A stretch of 64,000 nt of DNA from Rhynchonema sp. JSB1_4 (GCA_030248065.1 JASAMV010005338.1:21774-85773); one strand, 5' to 3'. Positions 22,594-35,275 are shown, numbered from the stretch's first letter. Translations and numbers: made by a program. The notes: generated from the sequence alone by a model not told the origin.

Positions 22594-25500
22594 ATGGTAC
22601 TCGCCGGCAATACAACCTCAAATAATAATAATATCAATAACTCCTGGTATGGGTCCGGCACGACCAGTCCGTTGCTCGAATCTCTCTTGCTCAATCAGGA
22701 GTTGCGCCAAAATGGACCGTCGCTAAGTCATTATCAGGTAGGTGTCACTGGCGCATTTCCGATGATGATTTGGTGTCCAAGTCTAAATCCCGAAAGTTGT
22801 CGAGCTCATTCCAGACCATGTGCCGAGACCGTCTTGGTCACAGCGATCGTGACACGACCGTCGCATGGATGTGTGAAATGGCTGACCATCTGGGTTACGG
22901 TATCGACAGTATCAGTCTATCCGTGTCCTTGTTCGATCAGGTGCTCGCCAAGTCAAAAGTGCTAGTCAAGTGAGCGATGTTTTAATAGCTTGTGCGTACC
23001 TCATCAAGAAATCCACTGTAGGCAACAACAAACACCAAGTTGAAATTCAAGATAACCGTCTGTGAGTTCTTCATGATTTTGCACGTCATCACCCGTCGCT
23101 ACATTCGTTGCAGATACTACGAGTGCATGGCCCTATCGTGCCTGTATCTGGCAGCGAAGGTGTGCGAAGAGCTGGACTCAATACCGGACGTGCCCTCTTT
23201 GCTGCGACACACCTCAGCACGGTACAGTGCCAGCGAATTGTATCGGATGGAACGCGCTCTCTTGACCACTCTCAATTGGGATCTCAATCTGCCGACGTTG
23301 CAGAGGTTCTTGCACGCGGTTAGTGCACTGCTTCATTCGATTATTGTTGCTTATTAAATGTTACAGTTTTTCTTTTTTGTTTATTCTCTGCGCGCAACCA
23401 GAGCCTGAGACCGTGAGCACACGCGCAACAAACGACAAACAAACAGGTGTCAAAAATTGCGTTGAAAAAAGCTGAAGCGCGATTTTGCCTTTTGTGACAC
23501 ATCTTGTATGAAAGACAAATCCCATTTTTAATATGATTTTTCATTTTCCATGTTTTTCTCTCTAATTCGATTGCTATCGCATCACATTTCAACTTATTGT
23601 TCGCACGCGTGCGCGCATGCCTTATTTGATTCTTATCTGTCACCGCCGTGTTACACAAGAAAACAACTTTCGCGCGCAATGAATACTTTCCTGTTTCTGC
23701 GTGCCCTTGAGAACCTTGCTGTAACTGGTTTTGAAAAGTGTTGCACAAGTCGCTTACGCGCGGCACAACATTATTACTGTTGCTAAAACACCACTAAGTT
23801 TGTTGAAAATGTACCGATTGACACTAATTCTGCTAATGGTCGCTTCCCCGCTGTGCGTCACGCAAGATCAGCAAGGTTTGTGCTGCTTGTTTACAGAATT
23901 CTTTTTCTGGATTTCTCCATTCTTCACTCCCCCAAACCGACCCAAAACACAACAACAACAACGCAGATTGTGATTGCGTTGACTGGTACGGTCAATGCAA
24001 ACGTGAAGGCAGCAGCTGGGTGGATGACGGTACTTGGAGTTACATGTGCAAACGGGGATCGCAGAATACTGAGTTTGTCGGTTAGAGCTTGCCAGAATAT
24101 TGGGCAGTGCCAAACTTGCAGGCAAGCGCACGGCCACGACCATGGCAAATTGCCACCAGCAAAAGCGCCGTTGGCCTGCCGTAGAGCATTAGTGATTCTC
24201 TTGCCTTCCACCTTAATACGGCCCGTGACGTCGTGTGTTCCCTAATTTTCACTGCTGCACTTACGGGTGCCATTTTACGGTTGACATTTTGTTCACCTTG
24301 TCATCAACACCCAGCACATATATTCGAACAGGTTGCATATCATCGGATCGAGCCGGCAACAAAGTGATCCCCGTGGGACGCACGGAGACAATCGATGGAT
24401 TCTGGTACAAATGTGAGCGGTCGGATGAAAAACTGCGATACGAACAAGGTGGCATTATGCGGTTGACCACAGAATGTGCTCACTGTTCTGCTGAACTTTG
24501 TTTCATTTATGATGAGTTCATGTTGCTGGTATTAGTCCAGCTCACTCACTGCTTTGGCGTGAGCCTGAACCAAAAAGGCGAGCCGTGCAGGTATCGGTAT
24601 TTGTCTCATTCGTGCATGCCCAAAGCGCACACTCCGTACTCTCAGAATCGCGTTGCGAGGTGGACGGCATGTTCTACCATCTCGATGACACGTTCAAACG
24701 CGGCACATTTGATTGGGTCTGTCTGCGATCGGGCATCTGGGTCGTTGGTTGGTCATCCTTGTGTAGCCCTGTAAAACGTGAAACCCTCTCGCGAAGAGAA
24801 TTCTTGAATTGATTTAAAGATCTAATCTAAAGATAGCCGTGCATGAGTATCCTTTGCAGTGACAAGCAATGCCGAAATACATATGTCCGTGTCACCAAAC
24901 TGATGGTAGGATTGGGGTTATTGTGTAGTGGAATGAAACATCACCCCCTGACAGGTTGCTACGTGCCGCGTCCGGATGCGGGTGACGAGCAACGCATCGA
25001 CGTGGGCACACATTTGGATGTGGGTCTTGTCCGTCACAACTGCCGTCGCATCTCGGATTCGCCCGGTCGTGTGCAGTACTGGACCGAACTCGTTCCCGAC
25101 CAGGAGGCGGTGGTCTCGGGCGGGTCATCGGCCTTGCGCAATCAGGACAGCCCCGCGCTGCAACAGCCCCTGCAATTCGACGACATCGCGAGTCGTGACC
25201 CGCCCCAACCGTGGCTGCATCAGTACGTCGCCGACTACCTGGCCCGCGATGGCACGCACGATGTCAAGATTCGATTTCTGAACCGATAACGATTGTTGAT
25301 TATTGATTTCTTGTAATTACATGTGACCGATGATCTCAACTCTCAACCTCAATTATTGTGTGTTTCCACTTGCAATGCCGGTGTATGATCACAAAGTAAA
25401 TTTAAACAAAGTGCACGCGACACAACATGAACATCGATATCATATTAGGACATCGTGGGAATTTGCGGTACAGTATATTCGCGGTCTCAGTCTGCGCTTC

Positions 25501-26969
25501 ATCTGTCTTTGATCTCTGTAGCACAATGACTACGCTTCTCTCATGACAAATAGTGTCCCGCTTCATTCAATATTTGATTAATTTGTTGCAGATGTTGCAA
25601 GTGAGCGGCTGTGATGTGCGCTTGAGTGCACTTGTAAATACGGACATGCGAATGGTGCTCAAAGTGGCGCTGACCAATGAACAGGTTTGATGACTCCGAC
25701 TGACAGATATGCATGTTCACGAGCTTGTCTAGTCCCCAAATACATGTCCTTGTCTGCAGCTGGCTGTATCATTCCGTCCCGCCACCGTTGCGCTGTCGAT
25801 TGTGTCTTGGCTGTGTGAACGACATCTGCGCGCTGATTGGTTGAATGTCGTCAATGGATTGCAGAACATCTGTCATGTTGGTCGTTCTGTTTGGCGTATC
25901 AGTCTTTATGGTGACCCACAGATACAGTGAAGCCCCTCTGACCGACATTTTGGTCCCCAGTTTGTCGTTAGCCCTCTTAGTGCATATTCTATAGTGACCG
26001 AAAAGGAGGAGTCTGGATTCGGATTAAGACAGGGCAACATGGGCCCAAGTGCTCGTAGGGTGCAACCACCCCTGGTTTCAAGAATTGTTCCTAAGACGCT
26101 GTTGTCGACCGTATGTCCGAATTTTGACTAATTGACACCTTCTTATGTTTGTCTGATGTGCGTAACGTACTGCTACCGCATCAGGTATTGGTCGCACAAT
26201 GACTTTATAAGAATTGGTCAAATTTTTTTCCTGAATCGCAAAGCAGGCTAGTGACGGGGCAATGACGTTGCGTTGCGCGATCACACAGAAAACACGTAGT
26301 AAAGAGAATGTTTCAGACCTGCGGCAACGTGGTTGCTCTGCTAGATTATTTGCAGCTGAAAATGTTTTGTGAGAATCACAAGTGGCACAGTAGTTAAGAG
26401 TGACTGAACGTGAAAATCAGGATTGATTTTGATGAATTCTTATATGGTCATTGTGCGACCAATATGTATGTGACGTTGCCGGGAAGACAAAATACACTTT
26501 TTTTGTTGATTTACCTTCATGATCATTGACAACGTGCTGGATGCACACGCCTAGCTATACAAACCTCTGAACATCCAATGACTTGCAGATCGATCGTAGT
26601 TCCCTGATCGCGTGTCGTGAGCGATTGTCGCATGCGGTGGATGTGTGTCGCTACTCGATATCGCATCGTGTCAGGACCGAAAACGACCATCGTTTGTGCA
26701 TCAGCGGCGTGCTGCCGAAATTGAAACGCAACAATCGAAAACGACAACGACTCTGGTCGAAAGGTCGGTCCGGTGCCGGGTGCGAACCCGTGTGTCACCA
26801 TACGAGCGTGCCACCGTGTAACCCACTGAGCTACGTACACCACTAAATATCGGTTGATGTTTCAGGCAGCTCAACAACGTGCTGTCATCGTCGACGGTCC
26901 AACAGCAAACCACTGGCGTGCTTGAATGACGAGGAAATCGGCCTCGCACTCCGGGTGCTCTATGGGTGA
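22594..26969 (+). CDS. cyclin, G/I type
   Basis: Seven exons with matching phases: 22594-22737, 22815-22969, 23114-23318, 25592-25684, 25760-25876, 26589-26763 and 26866-26969 (TGA). The N-terminus is low in complexity (an Asn-rich start). The cyclin box shows VAWMCEMADHLGYG, YYECMALSCLYLAAK and then YRMERALLTTLNWDLNLPT, the helix pattern of cyclins G and I. The C-terminal half (ATVALSIVSWLCER, then IDRSSLIACRERL) also follows cyclin I, and a basic tail ends the protein. Cyclins of this group bind kinases or phosphatases and act in cell-cycle or stress control; the partner cannot be read here. Intron 3 (2.27 kb) contains a whole MIG-18-like gene. The last intron is 102 bases and contains a tRNA-like sequence. 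Confidence 0.85.
23809..25289 (+). CDS. secreted protein with MIG-18-like fibronectin type I modules
   Basis: Five exons: 23809-23875, 23967-24072, 24315-24448, 24646-24747 and 24955-25289 (TAA). Exon 1 is a signal peptide (YRLTLILLMVASPLCV). Three cysteine modules follow: C-D-C with GTWSYMCKR, then TGCISSD with VIPVGRTETIDGFWYKCER, then SRCEVDG with RGTFDWVCL and a final GCYVPRP. This is the pattern of the extracellular fibronectin type I-like domain of nematode MIG-18 proteins, which act in the basement membrane during cell migration. The last exon adds a Gln- and Asp-rich tail of about 75 residues with a higher GC content than its surroundings. The whole gene lies inside intron 3 of the cyclin gene, on the same strand. 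The donor of exon 2 is the least certain boundary. Confidence 0.8.
26188..26462 (+). mobile_element. MITE family B, reference copy
   Basis: Terminal inverted repeats read ttggtcgcacaatgac at the left and the exact complement at the right. TA lies on both sides (26186-26187, 26463-26464). The element is 275 bp and sits in an intron of the cyclin gene. A full inverted copy is at 17259-17531 and a truncated one at 12699. Confidence 0.8.
26772..26844 (-). ncRNA. tRNA-like sequence filling a short intron
   Basis: On the minus strand it has an A box (TAGCTCAGTGGG) and a B-box-like T arm (GGGTTCGCACCC) at near-normal spacing. The acceptor and anticodon stems pair poorly, so it is a tRNA-derived relic rather than a gene. 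It makes up most of the 102-base last intron of the cyclin gene. Confidence 0.5.
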
Positions 26970-27748
26970 TGGATGAAATCCTGCAAGTCGTATGCGAATG
27001 CGCTAATCTGAGAGACGAGCAATATTGAGTACGGCGAGTGTCATGTGCAACAGCACCTGTAACTTTCCTTCGGTTCATCTGCAGTGACAGTGCATGCGCC
27101 GTTATCAGTTTTGAGCAAACATCGCGTATATACGTCGTCTCGTTTCTGGACTTTCAACTTTGTCAATCACATGTCATTATCCATCATTTTTTGTCTGAAG
27201 TGCTTCATAGTCATTGTTAACATCAGGAAACGAAAACATGACATAACAAAGTGTATGCGTTCAAACATTGAAATGGAGATACCGTTACAATGGGTTACAG
27301 ACGGCTTTATATTTTCAGTTTTATTTCGTTTTTGCATAATCATTGCTTTCCATGTTTGTCTTGCCCCCTCGGCAGAGGGTTGAAGTTTATGAAGGATCCT
27401 TTCCTTGTGCTGTTACTTACAGATTTTCAATGCTTGGATCAAATAAATTTCTTGTTGTTCCAACTATGTCATTCCTAGGATAATTTTTGAAGAAAGAAAC
27501 GATCGACCGTAGCGTTGTTGTTGCTAGCTCCGTTAATTTTTATTCTTGTTCGTTGCTACAAAAGAGATGGAATGAAACAGAAAAACCGAAGATCATTGTG
27601 TCAACATCAACACAGCACGCAACCAACGCACCCATAGGAAGTAGTGAGTGAATATTCTTTCGAATTCGAGTGAGATCAGGGCCAAAGAATGCCATAGCAG
27701 TCGAGCAGTCATGAATGCATAGTGAGTGGGCTTCACACAATTATCGAC
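26970..27748. other. gap between convergent gene ends
   Basis: This separates the cyclin stop (+) from the primase stop (-), so both 3' ends face it. No gene or repeat was recognised. Confidence 0.4.
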
Positions 27749-30700
27749 TTAAATATTGATCGGTGCAACGTTTTCATCGTCATCTGACGGCGTTGAAATC
27801 AAATGCGTCACAAACTGTTCGAAGACGTCAACGTATTCAGCCAGTGATGTTCGCTTGTAATCTGTAATTGTGACAACAGTCATGATTGCTGTGCGCAGTT
27901 TGGGTTTGGTCAGACCCAAAGTCTGCCCTCCATACGGTGACGACAGTATTGGATTGGGATGAGAACATGAGAAGATGATTTTCGGCCATCACACTATGCA
28001 GAATATTGGTCGGCGTCCAGACACAACGCCAACGACAAATTGGCTTCCAAACTGTCGGTCAGGAGGGCATACAAGGAAGGATCACAGGGACGTCAAACGT
28101 AAACGCTAAAAGTAGACAACACAACACACTCACCGAGTTGTTTACGATTGGCCGGTGGCGCGTCATCGGAGACTTTCATTTCGCTCAGCTCACGATTCAA
28201 ATGACTGAAACGCAAGATAGTTCATGTCTCTGCTTATATCAGAGTGGTCAACTCACATTCACTGGGTGGAGTCGTTAAAGGGGCTCCGCCATATATACGC
28301 GACCGAAACCAATCTTAATGAAACTTGGCACCGTAAGTGGGCTTGGTCCAAAACACTCACGGCCAAGAAAATTTTCCCCATATCAGCTCCCTGTCTGAGC
28401 CAGGAGGGCCAAAAGGTAAAAAATCTTGACCCTACCTCAGCACCTTGAAATTAAAATATCGATCTGTTTCGCGTATTCTTTGTGTGCAGTTTGTTCACAA
28501 ATTTTTCATAAACGCCTTGGGTCTAATTTAGAACCATATTCACTTTTTGGCACTACCACAGCTCGCGCTATTTTGCCAAAACCACGGAAATTTTCGAAAT
28601 AAAATTTTCCGTTGTATTTTCCGGTCACATAGAAAGCACACAGAGTTTGTAAAGTAGGCAAGAAAGCCCGTATATCATGCTATTCACGCGATCAATGACT
28701 AATTTTACACCGCTGATAAGTTTCGACAAAAGCTCGCTCAACTGTGGTGAGCCTCAACTTTTTTGCCATTTTCTGTGGATCCCAAGCACACTTCTATCTC
28801 ATATTTTCCTATTTTAGTAACAATGTACCGAGGTGATATATGGCACGCTAGATAGTAAAAATATAATTGTTGTTAATTATGTGCAAATCTAGGTTGGTCC
28901 AGCTGCATCCTTGGAGGTACGAGCAATAAATGAATTTTACACAAAATTCGTAATTTTAGCAAATTTTCACTTCCGTCATATTTTTCCTTCTCATCGGGTG
29001 GTTTCTTTTCTCCTCCCACGTTATTTTTTTTCGTCATTCATTATACTCTCGTATCTCCTTGGGTCATGAATTTACACAAAATTCGTAATTTTAGCAAATT
29101 TTCACTTCCGTCATATTTTTAGCCTATCTACAGTTGGGTAGGAATTGTGGCTTTTGCTGTCCGATGAAGCCCAAACGTTATTGTTGTTTATCGATCAAAA
29201 TTCAAAATTATAGCTCTAACGTATCTTGAGAAAAATTGTGTTAATTGAGGTCCATGCGTTGGACTTGGAACTACAACCGGGCTTACAACAGGACCAGCGT
29301 CTGCGGTGCCTTCACTTAACATGATTTTTCTCAGGATACGTTAGAACCAGAATTTTGGATTTTGTTCGATAAACAACAACAACGTTGGGGCTTCATCGGA
29401 CAGCAAAGGCCACAAATCCGTCACAAATGTAGGTAGGCTAAAAATATGACGGAAGCGAAAATTTGCTAAAATTATGAATTTTGTGTAAAACTCATTTATT
29501 GCTCGTACCTCCAAGGATGCAGCTGGACCAACCTAGATTTGCACATAATTAACAACAATTATATTTTCACTATCTAGCGTGCCATATATAACCTCGGTAC
29601 ATTGTTACTAAAATAGGAAAATATGAGATAGAAGTGTGCTCGGGATCCACAGAAAATGGCAAAAAAGTTGAGGTTCACCACAGTTGAGCGAGCTTTTGTC
29701 GAAACTTATCAGCGGTGGAAAATTAGTCATTGATCGCCTGAATAGCATGATATACGGGCTTTCTTGCGTACTTCATATAAAAACTCTGTGTGCTTTCTAT
29801 GTGACCGGAAAATACAACGGAAATTTTTTTTTCGAAAATTTCCGTGGTTTTGGCAAAATAGCGCGAGCTGTGGTAGTGCCAAAAAAGTGAATATGGTTCT
29901 AAATTAGACCCAAGGCGTTTATGAAAAATTTGTGAACAAACTGCACACAAAGAATACGCGAAACAGATCGATATTTTAATTTTAAGGTGCTGAGGTAAGG
30001 TCAAAATTTTTACGTTTTAGCCCTCCTGGCTCAGACAGGGAGCTGATATGGGAAAAAATTTTCTTGGCCGTGAGTGTTTTGGACCAAGCCCACTTACGGT
30101 GCCAAGTCTCATTGAGATTGGTTTCGGTCGCATATATATGGCGGAGACCCTTTAACTCACCCCGAATGCCATGTATTATTTCTCTCACCCACACGGGGCT
30201 GTTGCGTGTTGACGAAGTGGTTTTATTTTTACTACTATATCAAGTCTGACAGGGCCCATTGTTTAAATCAGGCACTTGCAATTTGCGAGAAAAATTTCAG
30301 CTTGTCAAGTGAATTTTTCGTTACAATTCTGGCACATATTTTTCTTGACGTTTTCTGGTTTTGTAAGTACCAAATTTCAAAAATAAACCCAGCGTATGGT
30401 AGAATAGAAGTATAGTCCGTCCACCAGCTCATGACACTTTGTGTTGCTGCTGGCCGACTTGTTCCCTTCCTCCACGTTCTAATGAAAGAGAAATTGAATT
30501 TCCGAAAAAAATTATTTTTGCTTCTAAATTGCTGTCTTTATGAAATCGACGTGTTTTATAGATTTTAATACACTTTAATTTTATATGTTCGAATTCAATC
30601 GTTTTTCGACACATTTTATTATTTTTTTAGTTTTTTGCAAAATCGCTCACACTCAATTTCTCTTTCACTAGAACGTGGAGGAAGGGACCAAACCAGCCAG

Positions 30701-33700
30701 ACGCAACACAAAGTGCCATGAGCTGGTGGACGGACTATACTTTTGATACTTCATCACTTCGAGCACAATCACGAGGAACGACTAACTCCAGTCTCGGCAC
30801 TCCATCCGGATCGAATTTGTGCACCAGACGTGTGTTGAGCGGCACCGAGATTTTACCTGTAATGCGGAAATTTACGTTTTCTTCTTATAATACAAGCGAA
30901 ATTTGAACAGAATGAGAACGAACCGGTTTTCGGATGAACGCAGAAAGGACTCTTCAGCAGATGATTGATGCCTTTGCTGACGTTCACGTCCAGTCGAGGG
31001 TAGCTGTATTGTAGCACAAATTCGTGGAAAAACCATTTGGTCGTCTGCTTCTGCGCAAACTGAAATCAAGCTGACATTTTGTGGATTCAGCAAACAATGA
31101 CGTCGAATTACAACAGTTCTTTATTAAGGTACATAAAAACACGACAACAGATTCATGTGCCAAAAATGGCCCTAAAATCGCAACACGACCGCACCCGGGC
31201 ACGAGTCTTGTCGTAGAAATTCCGTGTTTTTTCGTTCATATCATCTGGCCACGAGTCTTTGTCGAACGTGTGTTTCAAGAACTGATACCGTGCTGCCTCT
31301 GTGCCCAATGTGGTCAGCGTTGTCGCGAGCTCATCACGCAGCCCTACAAGTTCAAAAAAACGCAGTGGCATGGTAACATAACTGGATTCACTTATATTTG
31401 CGTCTCCTGAAAAATATGGTTCATATAAAGGGTTGTTTTCGTGGGATAGGAGCTTTTGGAAACGTTTATCAGAAAAATGGCATTCTCCAGGTGTCCTCAT
31501 CGCGCCTCAAAAATATGCAGCAGATTTTTACAGTGCCGACCTTCGTCCGGGTACAACTTCAACACGTTAGCGATTGAGTCGGCATCAGACAACCAGCCCT
31601 GTTCGACGCACAACAGACTGAATACATCGCACGAATGTTTGTCGTGTTGACCGATGGCGATGCGGTAGGCGCGCAGTGATGTTGGATCGCCGGTGGGGAA
31701 ATGATCGGACAAATTCACTTTTTTCGTCACATTGTCGCCGCCCTGTGATCGCATAATTAATAGCCGAGAATTTAGCAAGCAAAGAAAAATTCCCTGTAGT
31801 AGAAACGTCAGCCGATCGTTCTTATTCTCACCGAAACGATGGTCAAATACTTTGCGATTTCGGCCCGTTGTCGATTGTCGAGTGTGCGAGCGCGCGCATC
31901 GGCCACCCAGCAATGCACACCACGACGACCGGAGAACAGCCAGAGACGGTGATCGAAGTACAGGTCATCTGCATCAAGTTGATGTTCTTTAAGACGAAAA
32001 TGTCTGTCGATATTCGAAAGAAAAAACTGACCGGATACGGCTAAGTCCAACACGTGCACAGCGATGACCATGAAACGCCAGCACTTGGCACAAATGCCAC
32101 CGCCTCTGAAATGCATTTGGACATTTGTCTTAATCTCAGGGCTCGTCATCGTACTTGCATACAGAATGGTAGATGTTCTCAGTAGTGACTGCAAGTGGGC
32201 GGCCCCGATCACGTCACTGTGAAGAGGTTAGACTGTAACACTGTGGTGGCTGAGGATTCCTGAGGGGTATCTACACATGTATGTTGAGTCGTCGCCGTCG
32301 GGAGGAGGGGAGAAGGGCATCTATGTATCGGGAGCCGACTCAGTAGATTTGTGCTTTTCAAATGCAAACTGGGTGTTTTTCGACCTCGGAACCTGGTAAA
32401 ATTGCACGCCTCTTAATATTCTGGAGGAGTAATTCGAGTAGCACCTGACGGTATCTCGAGTAACTCCTGGGTTATCTTGCTTGGGTTAATTGGCCTGCCA
32501 CTGCACTGGCCTGCAACTACAAGCTTTTTCACAAGGCAACAAACTTGCAACATGTGCGCGTGTCATCGTAGTCCGTCAAATCGATATCAAATACGAGCTC
32601 ACGTTCGACCGGTTTGAAACTGGGCAACTTCTTGTGATCCTTCGGCTGCAGCAAGCGACTAATATCATGATTTTTTAAACTAGCTGTATTAAGTTACAAA
32701 ATTCTTGACAAGGACAGAGAGGGGATGGCGCTCGAACTCACAGTATTATTGAACACCGCTCCAACGTCAATTTTATATGGTACGGTATTTTGAATGTCCC
32801 TTTCCAAGTCCAACGGATCGGCATACGAACGATAGCGCAGATACACGTCCTCAGCCAGAATGAAGGCGAATTCGCGGTTTGAAAAGCACAACGACGGCTC
32901 TGTGAAGGGAAGGCAGTGAACATTACAGAACATGCAGGGATCGGGTTCGGGGCAGAAAAAGTAGGTGTCGGTACTGGGGATCGGTATCGGGGGGGGGGAG
33001 TATGCCGATACCCGATACTATACTTGCGTATTTTTCCGCAAAATATATTTTTGGAAAAAAAACCGTTTTTTTCCGAAAAAAAAACCGTTTTTTTCCAAAT
33101 ATTTTTCCAGTACTTAAGGATACCCATGGTCCAAAAACGCCTATTTTGGAGAAAATTTCGTCAGGAAATGGCCTGAAACAGTCTAAAAATGCACTTGGAG
33201 ATTAAAAAGTGCTCATTATGAACTGTTTAGTACCGATTTACATTGGTTTTAACAACATCCTCTCGCAACCTTGGAAAATATCTCGGAAATTTTTGGAAAA
33301 AGACCGTTTTTTTCCAAAAGTTGCCACTTGGAAAAATTTCCGGAAAAATAAAAACGTATTTTTCCGGGCCTCGGAAAAAAACGGTTTTTTTTCGGTTTTT
33401 TTCCGAAAAAAACGGTTTTTTTCGGCCCGCAAGTATACCCGATACTTGGAAAATAACCCGTTAGTGCCAGAATACCAGTAGAAACACCGCTATTATAGCA
33501 AAACTGAGATTTTCGGCAAAAGTAGCGCGGGATTTTTGAGATGGCCATTGAGTACTGCGCGCAACAATTTATTTCATAAAGATCTTGCACTATTATTGTG
33601 TCATACAACACGAAAATAGCTCCCACGAACATTTTAAAAAAAATTTCTGTTCGCAAAACAATGAATATCTGCAGAGTTGATTTTGAGAACTAGTTTTTAA

Positions 33701-34804
33701 TCGCGAAAAGTGTAATAACCGATACCATGGATTGGTAAAACATTACGATACCCGATACTTTTTGGGTGCCGATCGATACCTTCCGATCCCTAGTCGGTAC
33801 CATCGGTACCGACCAGACCTGCACGGGGCCAATCTTCGAATCCGTCATAAATTTGAGTACGGCACAAAATTATGGGGCTTCAGTATTTTCCTCAAAGAAA
33901 CCCGACGTATCCGCCGAATTTCCGTTATCGGATTTTGGAAACGAAGTTTTTACGTATCGAACATATGCGTGTGCAGGTCTGGCACTGACACTACTAACTT
34001 CGGTGTCGGTGGCCAAAAGTATCGCTTTTTTTCAGGCGCCGGTACTGTGTGTGGCTTTTGAGCCCCAAAATTTGTCCCAAGGCTGAAAAAACTTTTCGTT
34101 TTCAACTGCAAAAGATCGAAGTTTTTGCACGCAACCGTGCAGATTTTGCATGTCCTCAAACCCAACACTGAAAGCGCATTGGAAAAAACGGAATTTTGCG
34201 CTGAAATTGCAAGTTATTGGTCGCGTCGGTGCTTGCCAAGAAAACGTCGGTGCGTGTCGGTGTCGGTCGGTCCCCATGACCGACGCCGATCTCTACAGGG
34301 TTTATTTATCAAAAAACGCCACCTGGTTCAAAACGCAAGTAGCGATCTCAAAATTGAAGTGGCGACTTCGGAACCGAATTTCTTATTTTGGACCTAAAAC
34401 CACAAATTGTGTACGTCAGTGAGACAAATTGACGAAGTGCTCAACCTTGTCACATTATGCAACTGAATTGAAGATAATCGCCACGTTGCCCGAACGAAAA
34501 TCAAGTAGCCATCTGGTAATCTCGTGGCGAAATCCCTACTGAGATGGCTATTAAAACACTGCATACCTAACCTACGTGTATGGAAGCCCCAAGGTTACTT
34601 ATGAACAAGACGAGTCACATATAAACAAACGCCACCTTCGCTTCACCAACTTTTATTGTAACACAACCACTTTGTGAAGAGTTTGTACGGAAACAAACGC
34701 TTGTAGTACATGGGCAGCAACGTCGGCAACAAGTTCGGATCCCATTCGTCCTTTTCCTTTACCTTTTCGAGCTCTTCTTTTAACTTTGTCAGGGTTGCTG
34801 TCAT
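27749..34804 (-). CDS. PRIM1: DNA primase small (catalytic) subunit
   Basis: Eleven exons on the minus strand: 34651-34804 (ATG), 32742-32899, 32545-32645, 32032-32105, 31832-31986, 31541-31742, 31195-31406, 30924-31059, 30741-30856, 28134-28188 (or to 28204) and 27749-27861 (TAA). Family landmarks appear in order: [38 protein letters not shown], the catalytic Asp pair in [13 protein letters not shown], the Zn-type Cys cluster ending [39 protein letters not shown], and C-terminal [17 protein letters not shown]. The enzyme makes the RNA primer in the polymerase alpha-primase complex in the nucleus. Phases agree at every junction except between exons 9 and 10, where the best homology (LNRELSEM) needs a phase I cannot supply. 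The gene is long only because its introns hold mobile elements. Confidence 0.92.
28275..30155. mobile_element. 1.9-kb fold-back element with TTAA ends
   Basis: Two arms of roughly 800-950 bp are inverted copies around a centre near 29270. The outer ends read aggggctccgccatatatac and its near complement. TTAA lies at both borders (28275-28278 and 30152-30155), as expected of a TTAA target duplication such as piggyBac-type transposases make. The left arm carries an extra tandem duplication of about 50 bp (28937-28986 and 29070-29120). No transposase frame is present. It lies inside a primase intron. Confidence 0.8.
30411..30739. mobile_element. MITE family D, copy 2
   Basis: The element at 30413-30737 has TA on each side. 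Its ends, tagtccgtccaccagctcat and the exact complement, are better matched than in copy 1. It abuts exon 9 of the primase gene: the splice donor GTATAG is formed by one host G, the TA duplication and the first bases of the element. Confidence 0.85.
32935..33793. mobile_element. TIR-like element with GATACCCGATAC and CCGTTTTTTTCC arrays
   Basis: The left end cagggatcgg and right end ccgatccctag are complementary. The motif gatacccgatac or variants recurs near both ends. The interior holds runs such as ccgtttttttccgaaa in both orientations (33040-33110 and 33290-33425). There is no target duplication. It occupies most of primase intron 1, and its left end lies 35 bases from exon 2. Confidence 0.55.
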
Positions 34805-35275
34805 TTTACAATTGCCGCACGTGCTGTGCCGACGTGTCGCGTCACCTGCTGGTTCACGGGTCAATGAAAAACTTCAAACCAGAGGTCGCAATCGGGCCGG
34901 ACCAAATCTCCGGCCCAGCCCGTCCCGAGTTGCCCAAAGCTCAGCCGGCCCAAATTTTTACGATCTTGTTGCTCGTAGAAAACGGGGTGAGAACTGATTT
35001 ATCCAGACCATGTGCCCACAAACCACATAAGCTGTGACCTGCGATGCGAGTCAGTGATTAGGATCGGGCCGGGGGGATTTTTAACCTCTGCCAGTGGTGT
35101 AGCTACCCAGGCGGGGCGGCAACCTACCGTACCACCAAAAATCTGGGGCGGCAACTTACCTACTGTACCGGCCGAGCTAGGGGGAACCAAATTTTTTTGG
35201 TCTAAATATTGATGAAAATGCACTCTAAAACCCTAATTTTGCGTGCAGCGCGCGATTTTCGCCTATTTGGACTCA

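Noticed and set aside
33041..33440. Regularly spaced repeats resembling a CRISPR array
   Set aside because: The runs of ccgttttttt are low-complexity, irregular and in both orientations, and the genome is eukaryotic.
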